Shown here piece by piece: positions 48,587-57,603 of a DNA stretch of 64,000 nucleotides; within the stretch, counting starts at the first letter, position 1; every line of letters begins with the position of its first letter. The position numbers and the translations under genes were made by a program. This stretch comes from Paenibacillus illinoisensis NBRC 15959 (GTDB taxonomy: Bacteria; Bacillota; Bacilli; Paenibacillales; Paenibacillaceae), in contig NZ_BIME01000002.1 in the NCBI RefSeq assembly GCF_004000925.1, forward strand, positions 1 to 64,000. The letters run 5' to 3'. Under the pieces are notes generated by a model that ran no database searches, was not told the origin of the DNA, and was given only the letters and a program-made list of their open reading frames with translations.

Positions 48587-49132
48587 ATGTCAATTCAAAT
48601 ATTTATTCTTGGTGCATTAAGTGAAGGGAATTGTTATCCCTATGATATTAAAAAGCAAATAGGCAAACATTTGGATCAGACCGAGGCGAAAATTACGGAA
48701 GGGACGATCTATTACAATTTCGAAGTGCTGCATAAGAAGGGGCTAATCGAGAAGATTGAAACGATCCAGAGTGAGAATAGACCAGACAAAACGATGTATG
48801 GGATCACCGATCAAGGGCGGCTCGCACTGGAAGAGAGCATCTATAAAGTATTTCAGAAATTCACGACCATTCAGTCCCTTTATGCAGCGCTGGTTAATCT
48901 GGATAAGGTGGATAATCAGAAGATTGCATACCTTATTGAAGATATCATCGTGAAACAAAGAAAAAAACTCGATTATATTGACGAGCAGAAACCAGAGGAG
49001 ATCGAGGTAAGTGAGGATTTGATGGATGCTCTGTGGCTGATGAGGGATCATGCTTATCACACGATTGAGAGCAACATTGCATGGTTGGAGAAGCTCCTTC
49101 ACCATGTTCAGAGCAGGGCGTTAAGGCATTAA
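48587..49132 (+). CDS. PadR-family transcriptional regulator
   Basis: This 181-residue protein has an N-terminal winged helix (about 1-80; YDIKKQIGKHLDQTEAKITEGTIY) and a C-terminal helical dimerisation tail. PadR proteins repress nearby stress or detoxification genes until a phenolic or drug ligand binds. It follows the permease gene, so the probable targets are that gene and perhaps the divergent P450. GGGGGC lies seven bases before ATG 48587. Confidence 0.9.
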   Translation: MSIQIFILGALSEGNCYPYDIKKQIGKHLDQTEAKITEGTIYYNFEVLHKKGLIEKIETIQSENRPDKTMYGITDQGRLALEESIYKVFQKFTTIQSLYAALVNLDKVDNQKIAYLIEDIIVKQRKKLDYIDEQKPEEIEVSEDLMDALWLMRDHAYHTIESNIAWLEKLLHHVQSRALRH

Positions 49133-49207
49133 GCGCGTTTAGCGTCACTGTGTCTGCGTAGAGGTGCGTCAGGTCAGCGACAGTCTGGCTTTGAACGCGC
49201 CTTTTTT
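49133..49207 (+). terminator. Terminator after PadR gene
   Basis: GCGCGTT (49133-49139) pairs with AACGCGC (49194-49200) and six T residues follow. The loop is large, with internal pairing possible. Confidence 0.7.
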
Positions 49208-49319
49208 CGTCTATATTGCGAAGCAGAACCAGGAGCGCGGATTGAAACAAATGGTAAAAACCTATAGAATCTGAACTATGTCGTAAATGAATATTTTGTA
49301 ACGAAGGAGAGGGAATTTC

Positions 49320-49628
49320 ATGTTCGAACATCTGGTGGTATTCAAATTCAACGATAAAATTACGCCGGCAAAACAGCAGGAATTTGTCTCACAATTGCTA
49401 GCCTTGCAGGACGAGATTCCTGGGATCATTGATCTGACTGCCGGGATCAATGTAACGGAAGAGACGGATCATATTCAGGGATTCACACTTGGATTAAGAG
49501 TGACGTTTGAAGACCAAGAAGCCTTGCGTGCATATGGTCCACATCCCGCCCATCAGGCTTTTGTAGCTTCCCTTAACGGATGGGTAGAGAATGTTATTGT
49601 AACGGACTTTCCGATCCCTTCGAAATAA
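49320..49628 (+). CDS. Dabb (stress-responsive A/B barrel) domain protein
   Basis: This 102-residue protein starts MFEHLVVFKFND and holds the Dabb pattern of alpha/beta barrels with VTFEDQEALRAYGPHPAHQAF near the end. Such dimeric small proteins are stress-associated or polyketide-cyclase-like. The substrate is not known. AAGGAGAGGG lies upstream. It is a single gene. Confidence 0.9.
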   Translation: MFEHLVVFKFNDKITPAKQQEFVSQLLALQDEIPGIIDLTAGINVTEETDHIQGFTLGLRVTFEDQEALRAYGPHPAHQAFVASLNGWVENVIVTDFPIPSK

Positions 49629-49676
49629 GACAGGTCATGAAGGAGAACACTGATGATTAAAACGATTGAACAGCAG

Positions 49677-49704
49677 GCTGGCACATGTAGTGCTGGCTTT
49701 TTTC
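49677..49704 (+). terminator. Terminator after Dabb gene
   Basis: GCTGGCAC pairs with GTGCTGGC (two G-U pairs) over ATGTA and T residues follow. Confidence 0.7.
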
Positions 49705-49867
49705 TTTTCTCCTGATATTCAGTAAAAAATGTAGTGAGATGTTATATAATATTACACTAAAAATCCGTTGTTTTGTTTCGTTTGCCCAAAAAGATACGAT
49801 CTCTTTATCTCCTGTAACAATTCTCGTTCATGTATCATGGAAGTTTTCGAAATAGTTTATATAATGT

Positions 49868-49908
49868 GAATCAACATAACATGATTATTCAGTGCGATGG
49901 GTTGATTC
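49868..49908 (+). promoter_or_regulatory. Inverted repeat at the 5' end of the permease leader
   Basis: GAATCAAC (49868-49875) and GTTGATTC (49901-49908) lie between a TATAAT (49860-49865) and the ribosome binding site. They could form a 5' stem-loop or an operator. No purine riboswitch core was found in the leader. Confidence 0.4.
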
Positions 49909-49929
49909 TAATTTCGGGGGCGAGCGCGG

Positions 49930-51249
49930 ATGAACGAAACAAAAAAGATGAGAATTTTTTCACTGGGGATTCAACATGTATTGGCAATGTATGCCGGGGC
50001 TATTCTGGTACCTTTACTCGTGGGAAGAGCTTTGAATCTGACTGCAGAGCAGCTGGCATATCTGGTATCCATTGACCTGCTCACATGCGGTATTGCAACG
50101 TGGCTGCAGGCTCGGAAGGGAAAGTATCTGGGCATTGGTTTGCCGGCAGTACTCGGTAGTTCATTTGTAGCTGTTACGCCCATGATCGCCATCGGATCTC
50201 AGTATGGTATTCCAGCCATTTATGGGTCCATCATAGCAGCCGGTTTATTTATCGTCATCTGTGCCGTATTTTTCAGCAAAATCGTCAAGCTGTTCCCTCC
50301 CGTTGTCATTGGTACCGTGGTAACCATTATTGGTCTAGCACTTATTCCTACCGGAATCAAGAATATGGCTGGCGGGGCAAATAGTGAGAACTTCGGAAGC
50401 TTGGACAATCTGGCACTTTCTTTCGGAGTACTGCTCTTTATTTTGATACTGAACCGGTATGCTCGGGGTTTCGTTAAATCTCTTGCGGTCCTGATTGGCA
50501 TCATCGCAGGAACTCTCATTGCGGCCCTCATGGGAAAAGTGAATTTCTCTCCTGTACAGGAAGCATCATGGTTCCACTTGCCACAACCCTTTTATTTCGG
50601 AATGCCAACATTTGAGATTGGCCCGATTATTACAATGATCATCGTAGGTACTGTCGTGATTATCGAGTCAACAGGTGTGTTTATGGCTTTGAGCAAAATT
50701 TGCGATCAGCCCATCAATGAGAAGGATCTGGCTCGCGGTTATCGTGCAGAGGGCTTGGCTTTTGTACTTGGCGGTATATTCAATGCCTTTCCATACAATA
50801 CATTCGCGCAGAATGTCGGGCTCGTACAATTGTCCAAGGTGAAAACAACAAATGTCGTGGTTGCAGCCGGAGGCATACTGGTCTTCCTCGGACTCATTCC
50901 GAAGGTAGCGGCATTTGCAACCATTATCCCAAGTGCAGTATTAGGCGGTGCGACAGTGGTTCTGTTCGGTATGGTCGTATCCTCTGGAATCAAAATGCTG
51001 CAAACCGTCGATTTTGGCAAGCAGTCCAACCTGTTGATCGTCGCTTGTTCGGTTTCGCTCGGGCTTGGTGTCACAGCCGTACCAGACCTGTTTGCCCAGC
51101 TGCCACAAAGCATTCGGATCATTGTGAGCGATGGTATCATTACAGGAAGTCTGTCAGCGATTCTGCTTAATATCTTTTTCAACCTTGGTTTCAAAAAGGA
51201 AAGTCTGCCTGTTCAGCCTGTAGCGGGAACTCAGGAGGCACATACCTGA
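49930..51249 (+). CDS. NCS2 purine permease (xanthine/uric acid type)
   Basis: This 439-residue protein has about twelve to fourteen hydrophobic segments and the NCS2 signatures QHVLAMYAGAILVP (about 15-28) and FPYNTFAQNVGLVQLSKV (about 290). The sequence fits xanthine or uric acid permeases (PbuX/PucJ-like) better than uracil permeases. It uses the proton or sodium gradient. GGGGG lies nine bases before the ATG. It is a single-gene transcript. Confidence 0.92.
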   Translation: MNETKKMRIFSLGIQHVLAMYAGAILVPLLVGRALNLTAEQLAYLVSIDLLTCGIATWLQARKGKYLGIGLPAVLGSSFVAVTPMIAIGSQYGIPAIYGSIIAAGLFIVICAVFFSKIVKLFPPVVIGTVVTIIGLALIPTGIKNMAGGANSENFGSLDNLALSFGVLLFILILNRYARGFVKSLAVLIGIIAGTLIAALMGKVNFSPVQEASWFHLPQPFYFGMPTFEIGPIITMIIVGTVVIIESTGVFMALSKICDQPINEKDLARGYRAEGLAFVLGGIFNAFPYNTFAQNVGLVQLSKVKTTNVVVAAGGILVFLGLIPKVAAFATIIPSAVLGGATVVLFGMVVSSGIKMLQTVDFGKQSNLLIVACSVSLGLGVTAVPDLFAQLPQSIRIIVSDGIITGSLSAILLNIFFNLGFKKESLPVQPVAGTQEAHT

Positions 51250-51284
51250 TTCCATCTTAACTGAATAATAGCGAATTAAACGAG

Positions 51285-51360
51285 TAAGCCCACATAGGAT
51301 TCATTGCTGGAAAGAGTGGAAAATATCCTTCTTCCTAATGAATACCTTGTGGGCTTATTT
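51285..51360 (+). terminator. Terminator after purine permease gene
   Basis: TAAGCCCACATAGG pairs with a matching CCTTGTGGGCTTA arm, with ATTCATT/AATGAAT extending it. T-rich sequence follows. Confidence 0.75.
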
Positions 51361-51541
51361 GGCTGTCGGATGCGATGAAACATGCAAACACCCTACAAAT
51401 ATGCTAAAGTTTCCTTATGAACATATGATATGTTCATCATTTCGAAATTCCATGCGACTACATAAATGAGCATTGGTTCACACAGGCTACATGAATACAA
51501 ACAGAGGAGTTCCTTTGTTGAGGAGAAGGAGTGGAGTGCAC

Positions 51542-53011
51542 ATGGAAAAGGATAAGTTAGGGGCAGGCTGGAATTTGGACAATAGTTATGCCCGGCTGCC
51601 GCAGACCTTTTATACGAGTCAGGGTGCAGTACCGGTACAGTCACCTGAGCTTGTCATCTTAAATGAAACCCTTGCGACCAGCCTCGGACTGAATGCTGAA
51701 ACGCTGAACAGCAAGGAAGGGGCAGCAATTTTTGCAGGCAATGAAATTCCGCCTGGAGCCGAGCCTCTGGCTCAAGCTTACGCAGGCCATCAGTTTGGCA
51801 ATTTCAACATGCTTGGTGATGGACGGGCATTGCTACTGGGTGAACAGATTACGCCACAGGGCGAGAGGGTGGACATTCAGCTCAAAGGTTCGGGCAGAAC
51901 GCCATACTCCCGTGGAGGGGATGGTCGGGCAGCGATCGGACCGATGCTGCGTGAATATATTATTAGCGAGGCCATGGAAGCACTAGGTATCCCTACAACG
52001 AGAAGTTTGGCGGTAGTGACTACTGGAGAAAGCATTTTTCGTGAAACGGAACGACCGGGTGCCATATTAACCCGTGTGGCCTCCAGTCACATCCGCGTGG
52101 CAACCTTTCAGTATGCAGCTAGATGGGGAACTGTAGACGAACTGAGAGCACTGGCGGACTATACGCTGGAACGGCATTTTCCTGACATTCCTTTAGATCA
52201 TAACCGTTACTTGAACTTCCTCCGGGAAGTCATCAAACGACAGGCTTCGCTGATCGCCAAATGGCAGAATGTTGGATTTATACATGGTGTCATGAATACG
52301 GACAATATGGCCATCAGTGGAGAAACGATAGATTACGGCCCTTGTGCATTTATGGATGCTTATAATCCGGCTACAGTCTTTAGTTCAATCGATACGCAAG
52401 GCCGTTATGCCTACGGCAATCAACCCTATATTGCGGGCTGGAATCTGGCTCGTCTTGCCGAGACATTACTGCCGCTGCTGCATGATAATGAAGATGTGGC
52501 CATACAGATTGCACAGGATGCCATTTCCCAATTTTCAGAGCAGTATCATCATGAATGGTTATCCGGCATGCGTGCCAAGCTGGGATTATTGACAGAAGAG
52601 GACGAAGATGAAACGCTGATGAAAGATCTTCTGGAACTGATGGAAAAGCAATCGGCGGACTTCACGAATACGTTCTTAGCTTTGACTTTTGATAAGTGGG
52701 AGAACTCGAATCTGAACGAAGCACCGGAATTTGCGGAATGGAACGAACGCTGGAAAGCCAGACTGGGCCGGCAGTCTGAATCAAAAGAGGCTGTAGAGCA
52801 ATTGATGAAGAGCAGCAATCCTGCAGTCATCCCACGGAATCATAGAGTGGAAGAAGCGCTCGAACGGGCAGAGAATGATGGGGATTATAGCGTAATGAAT
52901 CAGCTGCTAGCCGTTCTCCGGAAACCTTACGCACATACACCGGAACAGGAAGAATACGCCACATTGCCGGCGACCTGTGATCCATCTTATCGGACATTTT
53001 GCGGAACCTGA
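51542..53011 (+). CDS. selO: SelO/YdiU protein adenylyltransferase
   Basis: This 489-residue protein carries SelO-type blocks: [21 protein letters not shown], given here as its AYAGHQFG core (about 83), [18 protein letters not shown] near 117, and GVMNTDNM near 248 (the active-site region). It is a pseudokinase-fold enzyme that transfers AMP to protein targets, often in redox stress. The end FCGT keeps a Cys near where eukaryotic relatives have selenocysteine. ATG 51542 was chosen for its GGAG; longer in-frame starts lack a site. Confidence 0.93.
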   Translation: MEKDKLGAGWNLDNSYARLPQTFYTSQGAVPVQSPELVILNETLATSLGLNAETLNSKEGAAIFAGNEIPPGAEPLAQAYAGHQFGNFNMLGDGRALLLGEQITPQGERVDIQLKGSGRTPYSRGGDGRAAIGPMLREYIISEAMEALGIPTTRSLAVVTTGESIFRETERPGAILTRVASSHIRVATFQYAARWGTVDELRALADYTLERHFPDIPLDHNRYLNFLREVIKRQASLIAKWQNVGFIHGVMNTDNMAISGETIDYGPCAFMDAYNPATVFSSIDTQGRYAYGNQPYIAGWNLARLAETLLPLLHDNEDVAIQIAQDAISQFSEQYHHEWLSGMRAKLGLLTEEDEDETLMKDLLELMEKQSADFTNTFLALTFDKWENSNLNEAPEFAEWNERWKARLGRQSESKEAVEQLMKSSNPAVIPRNHRVEEALERAENDGDYSVMNQLLAVLRKPYAHTPEQEEYATLPATCDPSYRTFCGT

Positions 53012-53119
53012 TGGGAGTGCAGATTCAGCATTCAGATTGAAAATTTCAGATTAAAAAATACAATCATGAGTTGCAATAGGTACCTTGCGAGTACAACAAG
53101 CAACCTGGTGATCACGAAG

Positions 53120-53142
53120 AAGCTGCCACCGGCAGCTTTTTC
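53120..53142 (+). terminator. Terminator after selO
   Basis: AAGCTGCC and GGCAGCTT form a tight stem, followed by T residues. TGATCA flanks allow a longer stem. Confidence 0.85.
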
Positions 53143-53195
53143 ATGATCAGGTCATGGGGAATGCAATTTAAATGAATTACAGGTGGTGAGCTGCC

Positions 53196-53666
53196 ATGTC
53201 AGATGTTTTAACCAAACAGGAATTAGCAGTCAAGCTGCTTGAACTGTTATCCCTAACAGACTTTGACCAAGAACAGAGCAATACATATGTTAACCGTCTA
53301 TTGGAGCCTTTCAAATGGGAAGGTGTGCCTTATGTTGAAATGGAAAGTGGAACCTATATCGTCACCATCTATGAACGTGGAATGCCCATGTTGGAGAAAA
53401 AGTTGAAGCAGACCGAGATGGTTATCTACTGGCTGCTGGAGGATATTATTTTTACCACGGTGCATGTGGAGATGTTGAAAAAATATGATGTTGATAATAT
53501 CAACACGCATTTGAAATATACGAGCGAAGTGATACAGGAAATGGATCGCAACGTAACGAACGCGTTTCAGCAATTGGGAGAACCCTATTTGCACTGGCAT
53601 CAAACTGGTAAACGCCAGGAACTGGAGAGCATGCAGCCTAAGGGAGGGGAAGAAGGGCTTGACTAA
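53196..53666 (+). CDS. Imm63-like small protein
   Basis: This 156-residue cytoplasmic protein has a segment MVIYWLLEDIIFTTVHVEML (about 77-96), followed by a helix and ending QLGEPYLHWHQTGKRQEL. This resembles the Imm63 immunity family, with its aromatic IYW-type motif, but only by eye. It overlaps the next gene by eight bases. No toxin is nearby. The alternative is a housekeeping protein of unknown role. Confidence 0.72.
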   Translation: MSDVLTKQELAVKLLELLSLTDFDQEQSNTYVNRLLEPFKWEGVPYVEMESGTYIVTIYERGMPMLEKKLKQTEMVIYWLLEDIIFTTVHVEMLKKYDVDNINTHLKYTSEVIQEMDRNVTNAFQQLGEPYLHWHQTGKRQELESMQPKGGEEGLD

Positions 53667-54105
53667 TCAAGATATTCATGATGTATGGTATGATTATGCG
53701 TTGAAGTTTGTAGACAAAAAGAACAAACATGAACAGGGATGGTCGGGATTAACATCCGAGGAACAGGAGATTGCAGCCCTATGGCTGTTGGAAGTAGACG
53801 TATATAACGGTGGGTTCATTCAATTTTTCTGCAACTGGGGAGAAGAGGCATATCTTCATGTTTTACGGGCATTACATAGGATTGGTGCGAACCAGGTGCT
53901 GGGCAATATTCAAGAGCAGTATCGCTTGATAGAGCATTTGGCGGATGATGAAAGGCTTAAAGCATTATGGGACATTCCCCGTTTACTCACGACAGAAGAG
54001 GAACTAAGGTTGGATACTCTGGATCAGCGATTGTGGGATAACGAGGATCAAATTGCGGAGAAGGCATACACGCATTTTCATAGGAAGCTGAATATAGAGG
54101 CATAG
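53659..54105 (+). CDS. DUF4375/DMP19-family protein
   Basis: This 148-residue protein contains NGGFIQFFCNWGEEAY (about 53-68), then HVLRALHRIGANQVLGNIQE. The NGGFxQFF core is typical of DUF4375 (DMP19-like), which often occurs among immunity-type genes. TTG 53659 has GGGAGGGG upstream, inside the previous gene. It is translationally coupled to the Imm63-like gene. Confidence 0.85.
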   Translation: MTNQDIHDVWYDYALKFVDKKNKHEQGWSGLTSEEQEIAALWLLEVDVYNGGFIQFFCNWGEEAYLHVLRALHRIGANQVLGNIQEQYRLIEHLADDERLKALWDIPRLLTTEEELRLDTLDQRLWDNEDQIAEKAYTHFHRKLNIEA

Positions 54106-54169
54106 TATATAAGATCAGAGTCTCTTTTGCTGTACGGTGAGCAGATTAAATACAGGCTCTTGCAATGGG

Positions 54170-54197
54170 TTGAACGTTCGGCTATACTGGCTATAAT
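54170..54197 (+). promoter_or_regulatory. Promoter of the tyrS T-box transcript
   Basis: TTGAAC (54170-54175), a 16-base spacer and TATAAT (54192-54197). Transcription would start near 54204, just before the T-box leader. Confidence 0.75.
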
Positions 54198-54203
54198 CTA
54201 ATA

Positions 54204-54457
54204 CATGAATTACGTTGATGGAGCGCAGTAGCGGCTTTGTCCCTGTTACAGAAAGTCAGGGGTTGATGGAACCTGATACATACAAGGGCTGCGAATTACA
54301 CTCTGGAGTACTTGGGTAATGCCAAGCGGAATGGGCAAACGATATATTGCCAAAAGCGGTATGAATAATGCGTAAGCATCTGTTCATGCAAGTTGGGTGG
54401 TACCACGGTTATGATAATCGTCCCTATGTCTAATGAAGACAAGGAGGCGATTTTTTT
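54204..54457 (+). ncRNA. Tyrosine T-box riboswitch
   Basis: The T-box sequence TGGGTGGTACCACG (54394-54407) is textbook. The terminator AATCG...CGATT (54416-54450) with seven T residues follows it. In stem I an AGTA/GAA internal loop precedes the specifier TAC (54297-54299), followed by A, which reads tyrosine. It senses uncharged tRNA-Tyr and lets transcription reach tyrS. Confidence 0.93.
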
Positions 54458-54547
54458 GTGTCCAAAAAAGCTGCTCCCATCTGTATTTTTGACCATTAAC
54501 GTAGTCCATGACTGAAGAACCATTAGAAGAGAAAGGGGTTGTTTGGG

Positions 54548-55807
54548 TTGAATATTATTGATGAACTTGAATGGCGTGACGCCATAAACCAACAGACGGA
54601 TGCGGAGGGGCTGCGTGAGCTGACCGAAACCAAGTCGATATCCTTGTACTGTGGGGTTGACCCTACTGGAGACAGTATGCACATCGGTCACCTGATTCCG
54701 TTCATGATGCTGAAACGTTTTCAACTAGCGGGACATCGTCCGGTAATCCTGATTGGGGGGGCAACGGGTACAATTGGTGACCCAAGTGGACGTCAATCCG
54801 AGCGTTCGCTGCAAACACTGGAACAGGTCCAAGAGAACGTCAATAAGCTGACAGCACAGATGAAAAAATTGTTTGTAACCGAAGGCGACAACCAGGTTCG
54901 CATGGTAAACAACTACGACTGGACACATCAAATTAACGTCATCGAGTTTTTGCGTGATTACGGGAAAAACTTCAATCTTAACACGATGCTGGCTAAAGAT
55001 GTCGTGGCAAGCAGATTGGAAGGCGGAATCTCGTTCACCGAGTTTTCCTACCAGATCCTGCAGTCTTTGGATTACCACCACCTGTTCCAAAACGAGGATG
55101 TGCAGCTGCAAATCGGTGGTTCGGATCAATGGGGCAACATCACGAGCGGTCTGGATCTGATCCGCAAGAAAGAAGGATCTGAAGCAAGAGCATACGGTTT
55201 GACGATCCCTCTGATGCTCAAAGCCGATGGTACGAAATTCGGTAAAACCGCGGGCGGCGCGATCTGGCTGGATCCGGACAAAACGACACCGTTCGAATTC
55301 TACCAGTTCTGGGCGAATACGGATGATCGCGATGTCATCAAATACCTGAAATACTTCACCTTCCTGAGCAAAGAGGAAATTGAAGCTTTGGCTGAAAAGG
55401 TAGAGACTGAGCCGCACAAACGTGAAGCGCAGAAGGCACTCGCCGAAGAAATGACAAAATTCGTTCACGGCGAAGAGATGCTGGAGCAAGCTAAACGTAT
55501 TACCGCAGCCCTCTTCAGTGGAGATATTCGCTCCCTGACAGCCGATGAGATCGAGCAGGGCTTCAAGGAAATGCCGACATTTGAAACTGACGGCGAAGCC
55601 AAAAACATCGTGGACTGGCTGGTGGATCTGGGCCTTGAGCCATCGAAACGCCAAGCCCGTGAGGATATCACCAAAGGTGCGATTTCTATGAACGGAGAGA
55701 AGATTACAGAGCTGGAATTCACAGTGTCTGCGGAGCATGCGATTGGTGGAAAGTTCATCATTATTCGCAAAGGCAAGAAGAACTACAGCCTTGTGAAATT
55801 GAAGTAG
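54548..55807 (+). CDS. tyrS: Tyrosyl-tRNA synthetase
   Basis: This 419-residue class I synthetase has HIGH (45-48), the KMSKS equivalent KFGKT (230-234) and a C-terminal S4 domain. It charges tRNA-Tyr. TTG 54548 was chosen because AAAGGGG then lies ten bases away; a TTG at 54539 would be only two bases from it. It is alone behind a T-box leader, so it is induced when tyrosine is short. Confidence 0.96.
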   Translation: MNIIDELEWRDAINQQTDAEGLRELTETKSISLYCGVDPTGDSMHIGHLIPFMMLKRFQLAGHRPVILIGGATGTIGDPSGRQSERSLQTLEQVQENVNKLTAQMKKLFVTEGDNQVRMVNNYDWTHQINVIEFLRDYGKNFNLNTMLAKDVVASRLEGGISFTEFSYQILQSLDYHHLFQNEDVQLQIGGSDQWGNITSGLDLIRKKEGSEARAYGLTIPLMLKADGTKFGKTAGGAIWLDPDKTTPFEFYQFWANTDDRDVIKYLKYFTFLSKEEIEALAEKVETEPHKREAQKALAEEMTKFVHGEEMLEQAKRITAALFSGDIRSLTADEIEQGFKEMPTFETDGEAKNIVDWLVDLGLEPSKRQAREDITKGAISMNGEKITELEFTVSAEHAIGGKFIIIRKGKKNYSLVKLK

Positions 55808-55886
55808 GAACGTACCGTATCATGGATATCTTGGGAAGAATAACGTTAGTTTAAATTCCCAGGATATTCATAACTCTTCAGGTAAA

Positions 55887-55937
55887 CAAAAGGGCCGTCT
55901 CCACTAATGTCAATGACATTAGGGAGACGGCCCTTTA
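55887..55937. terminator. Strong bidirectional terminator after tyrS
   Basis: AAAGGGCCGTCTCC pairs with GGAGACGGCCCTTT, with TAATGTCA/TGACATTA extending the stem. It serves tyrS and the convergent DUF2653 gene. Confidence 0.9.
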
Positions 55938-55965
55938 ACAATTCATCCGCAAATAATTGATTTGA

Positions 55966-56244
55966 TTATTGATTCACAATGGCTGTAATCTCTTCGTCCA
56001 GATCAAGCCTGACGTTTTCACGGTAAGCCCGGATGTTGTATTCGCTGTGCAGGTAGCGCAGGATCGCTTCTATCATGTTGGATTCAACCAAGTATTGGCT
56101 ACGGCCTTGAATCCAGACTTCAGCGGAGTATCCCGTATCTTCTTCCCAGCTCAGTTCAACATTGACATCGGTCGGGCGCACACCTTTGCGTTCAGCCATG
56201 TGAAGACAGATTGCATTAACAATCTCATCCATGCTTAGAACCAT
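55966..56244 (-). CDS. DUF2653 (YxcD-like) protein
   Basis: This 92-residue protein matches the YxcD/DUF2653 pattern: MDEIVNAICLHMAERKGVRP, then SAEVWIQGRSQYLVE and RENVRLDLDEEI. The function is unknown. It follows the glycine-rich membrane gene by five bases, with no clear ribosome binding site of its own, so translation is probably coupled. Confidence 0.85.
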   Translation of the reverse strand: MVLSMDEIVNAICLHMAERKGVRPTDVNVELSWEEDTGYSAEVWIQGRSQYLVESNMIEAILRYLHSEYNIRAYRENVRLDLDEEITAIVNQ

Positions 56245-56249
56245 AACGA

Positions 56250-56747
56250 TTAGTACCGTCCGTTTCTGTTGCGGTCATCATCATCACGATCATTGCGGCG
56301 GTCATAACGACCATCTGCAGCCGGTTTGCGACGATTCGTGATCGCTCTGAAGAGTGCCATTGCCAGCATCACGATCAGCATAATTGCAGCGACGTTGACA
56401 AGCAATCCAAGAATATTTCCGAGGGCTCCCATGCCGCCGAACAATCCGCCGAACAGCATACCTGCCAGACCACCCAGCATCATGCCTTTCATGAATCCAC
56501 CGCCACCGCCGAAGAATCCCCCACGGTTCGTTGCAGCTGTACCAGTACCCGATTTGTTCGAGTTCGATTGGCTCACATTATTATCGGATTTCTTAGGTGT
56601 ATTGGTATAACTTTTCGTACCTGACTTGAAACCGCCACCACGTCTTGCATCAGCAGAATCCGGATTTGCTACGCCAACTGTTGCGAACAGCAGAGTGAAA
56701 GCCATAAAAACCATCATCAGATGTTTAATTCCAAATTTTTTCTTCAT
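56250..56747 (-). CDS. Glycine-rich membrane protein
   Basis: This 165-residue protein has a signal-like segment (about 8-28) ending near ANPDSADA. A Ser/Asn-rich stretch and a Gly-rich block (about 75-110) follow, then a membrane segment (about 108-134) and a basic/acidic tail (RRNDRDDDDRNRNGRY). Related Bacillales proteins are uncharacterised. It is paired with the DUF2653 gene. Confidence 0.8.
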   Translation of the reverse strand: MKKKFGIKHLMMVFMAFTLLFATVGVANPDSADARRGGGFKSGTKSYTNTPKKSDNNVSQSNSNKSGTGTAATNRGGFFGGGGGFMKGMMLGGLAGMLFGGLFGGMGALGNILGLLVNVAAIMLIVMLAMALFRAITNRRKPAADGRYDRRNDRDDDDRNRNGRY

Positions 56748-56847
56748 TGTAAAGATCGTAACCCCCCGATTAAATTGTGTGATTAGCCCTAAAAATGGGC
56801 CTTACTCATGTAATACGGTCAAAAAGCAGGAACGTTTCAAATTTTGT

Positions 56848-57414
56848 TTAATTTTCCGAAATAATCGGACAAGGGTCCTGAATGGCTGCCTGACCATCGA
56901 GCAGCTGAGTCACCCAGTTGCACCATTCCAGGCCGGTCTGGGCATTCATTAATCCCTTTTGAACTAAAATGTAGCTCCCAAATTCCCGGCTGCCTACGCG
57001 GAGGTTATCCTGAGGGATGCGGGACTTCAGATCCTCGAAATAACGGATGCGCTCCATAAACCAGTTTTTGCGCTCATTCAGAATGCGTCTCATGCTCCCA
57101 TCTTCGGCAATGCCGACACACAAAATCCGCAAATTGAATTCGTCACGCGTTACCGGAGCGGTAACAGGAGTGATCATCCATCCGAGCAGCTTCTCAATAC
57201 CTTTTTCCGTGACTGCATACATTTTTTTGTCCGGTTTGTCAGACTGTTGCACCCAGCGGGAAGATAATAGTTCATCATTTTCCATCTTGGACAGGAGCGG
57301 GTAGATCTGACTGTGTTTGGCTTGCCAATGAGGCTGGATTTTCAGCATCAGATCGTAACCAGACGACTCCTCGCGGGTAAGCAGCCCGAGCAATCCGTAG
57401 GAAAGTATGTTCAT
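56848..57414 (-). CDS. PadR-family transcriptional regulator with Vir-type C-terminal domain
   Basis: This 188-residue protein has the winged-helix start ILSYGLLGLLTREESSGYDL and a long helical C-terminal half with PadR family character. The second ATG (57414) is preferred, since GGAG is eight bases upstream of it but only two before the first ATG. Its target is unknown; it lies upstream of the glycine-rich gene on the same strand, so it may control that pair or itself. Confidence 0.9.
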   Translation of the reverse strand: MNILSYGLLGLLTREESSGYDLMLKIQPHWQAKHSQIYPLLSKMENDELLSSRWVQQSDKPDKKMYAVTEKGIEKLLGWMITPVTAPVTRDEFNLRILCVGIAEDGSMRRILNERKNWFMERIRYFEDLKSRIPQDNLRVGSREFGSYILVQKGLMNAQTGLEWCNWVTQLLDGQAAIQDPCPIISEN

Positions 57415-57547
57415 GCACATGTCTCCTTAATATTAGGGCTAGGCCAGTGAAAACAATGGATATTGCCATCAATGACCGCTTTCATAAAAGTGTACACTGA
57501 AACTGTATGGTTTGACAACCTGACAGCATAACTGCCTCAATTTAGAC

Positions 57548-57580
57548 AAAAAAAGAGTGCGGACCCTGAGGTCCGCACCC
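57548..57580 (-). terminator. Terminator of the carbonic anhydrase gene
   Basis: GTGCGGACC (57557-57565) pairs with GGTCCGCAC (57570-57578) over CTGA, with an A-run on the plus strand that is a T-run in the minus direction. Confidence 0.85.
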
Positions 57581-57603
57581 AAAACCAATTAGAGAGATGC
57601 CTG

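Noticed and set aside
49705..49929. Purine riboswitch before the NCS2 permease
   Set aside because: None of the conserved purine-aptamer core could be found in the leader.
54296..54724. Minus-strand frame over the T-box leader
   Set aside because: The region is explained by a T-box and its terminator.
54725..55738. Long minus-strand frame opposite tyrS
   Set aside because: It is antisense to tyrS with HIGH and KFGKT motifs and has no family resemblance.
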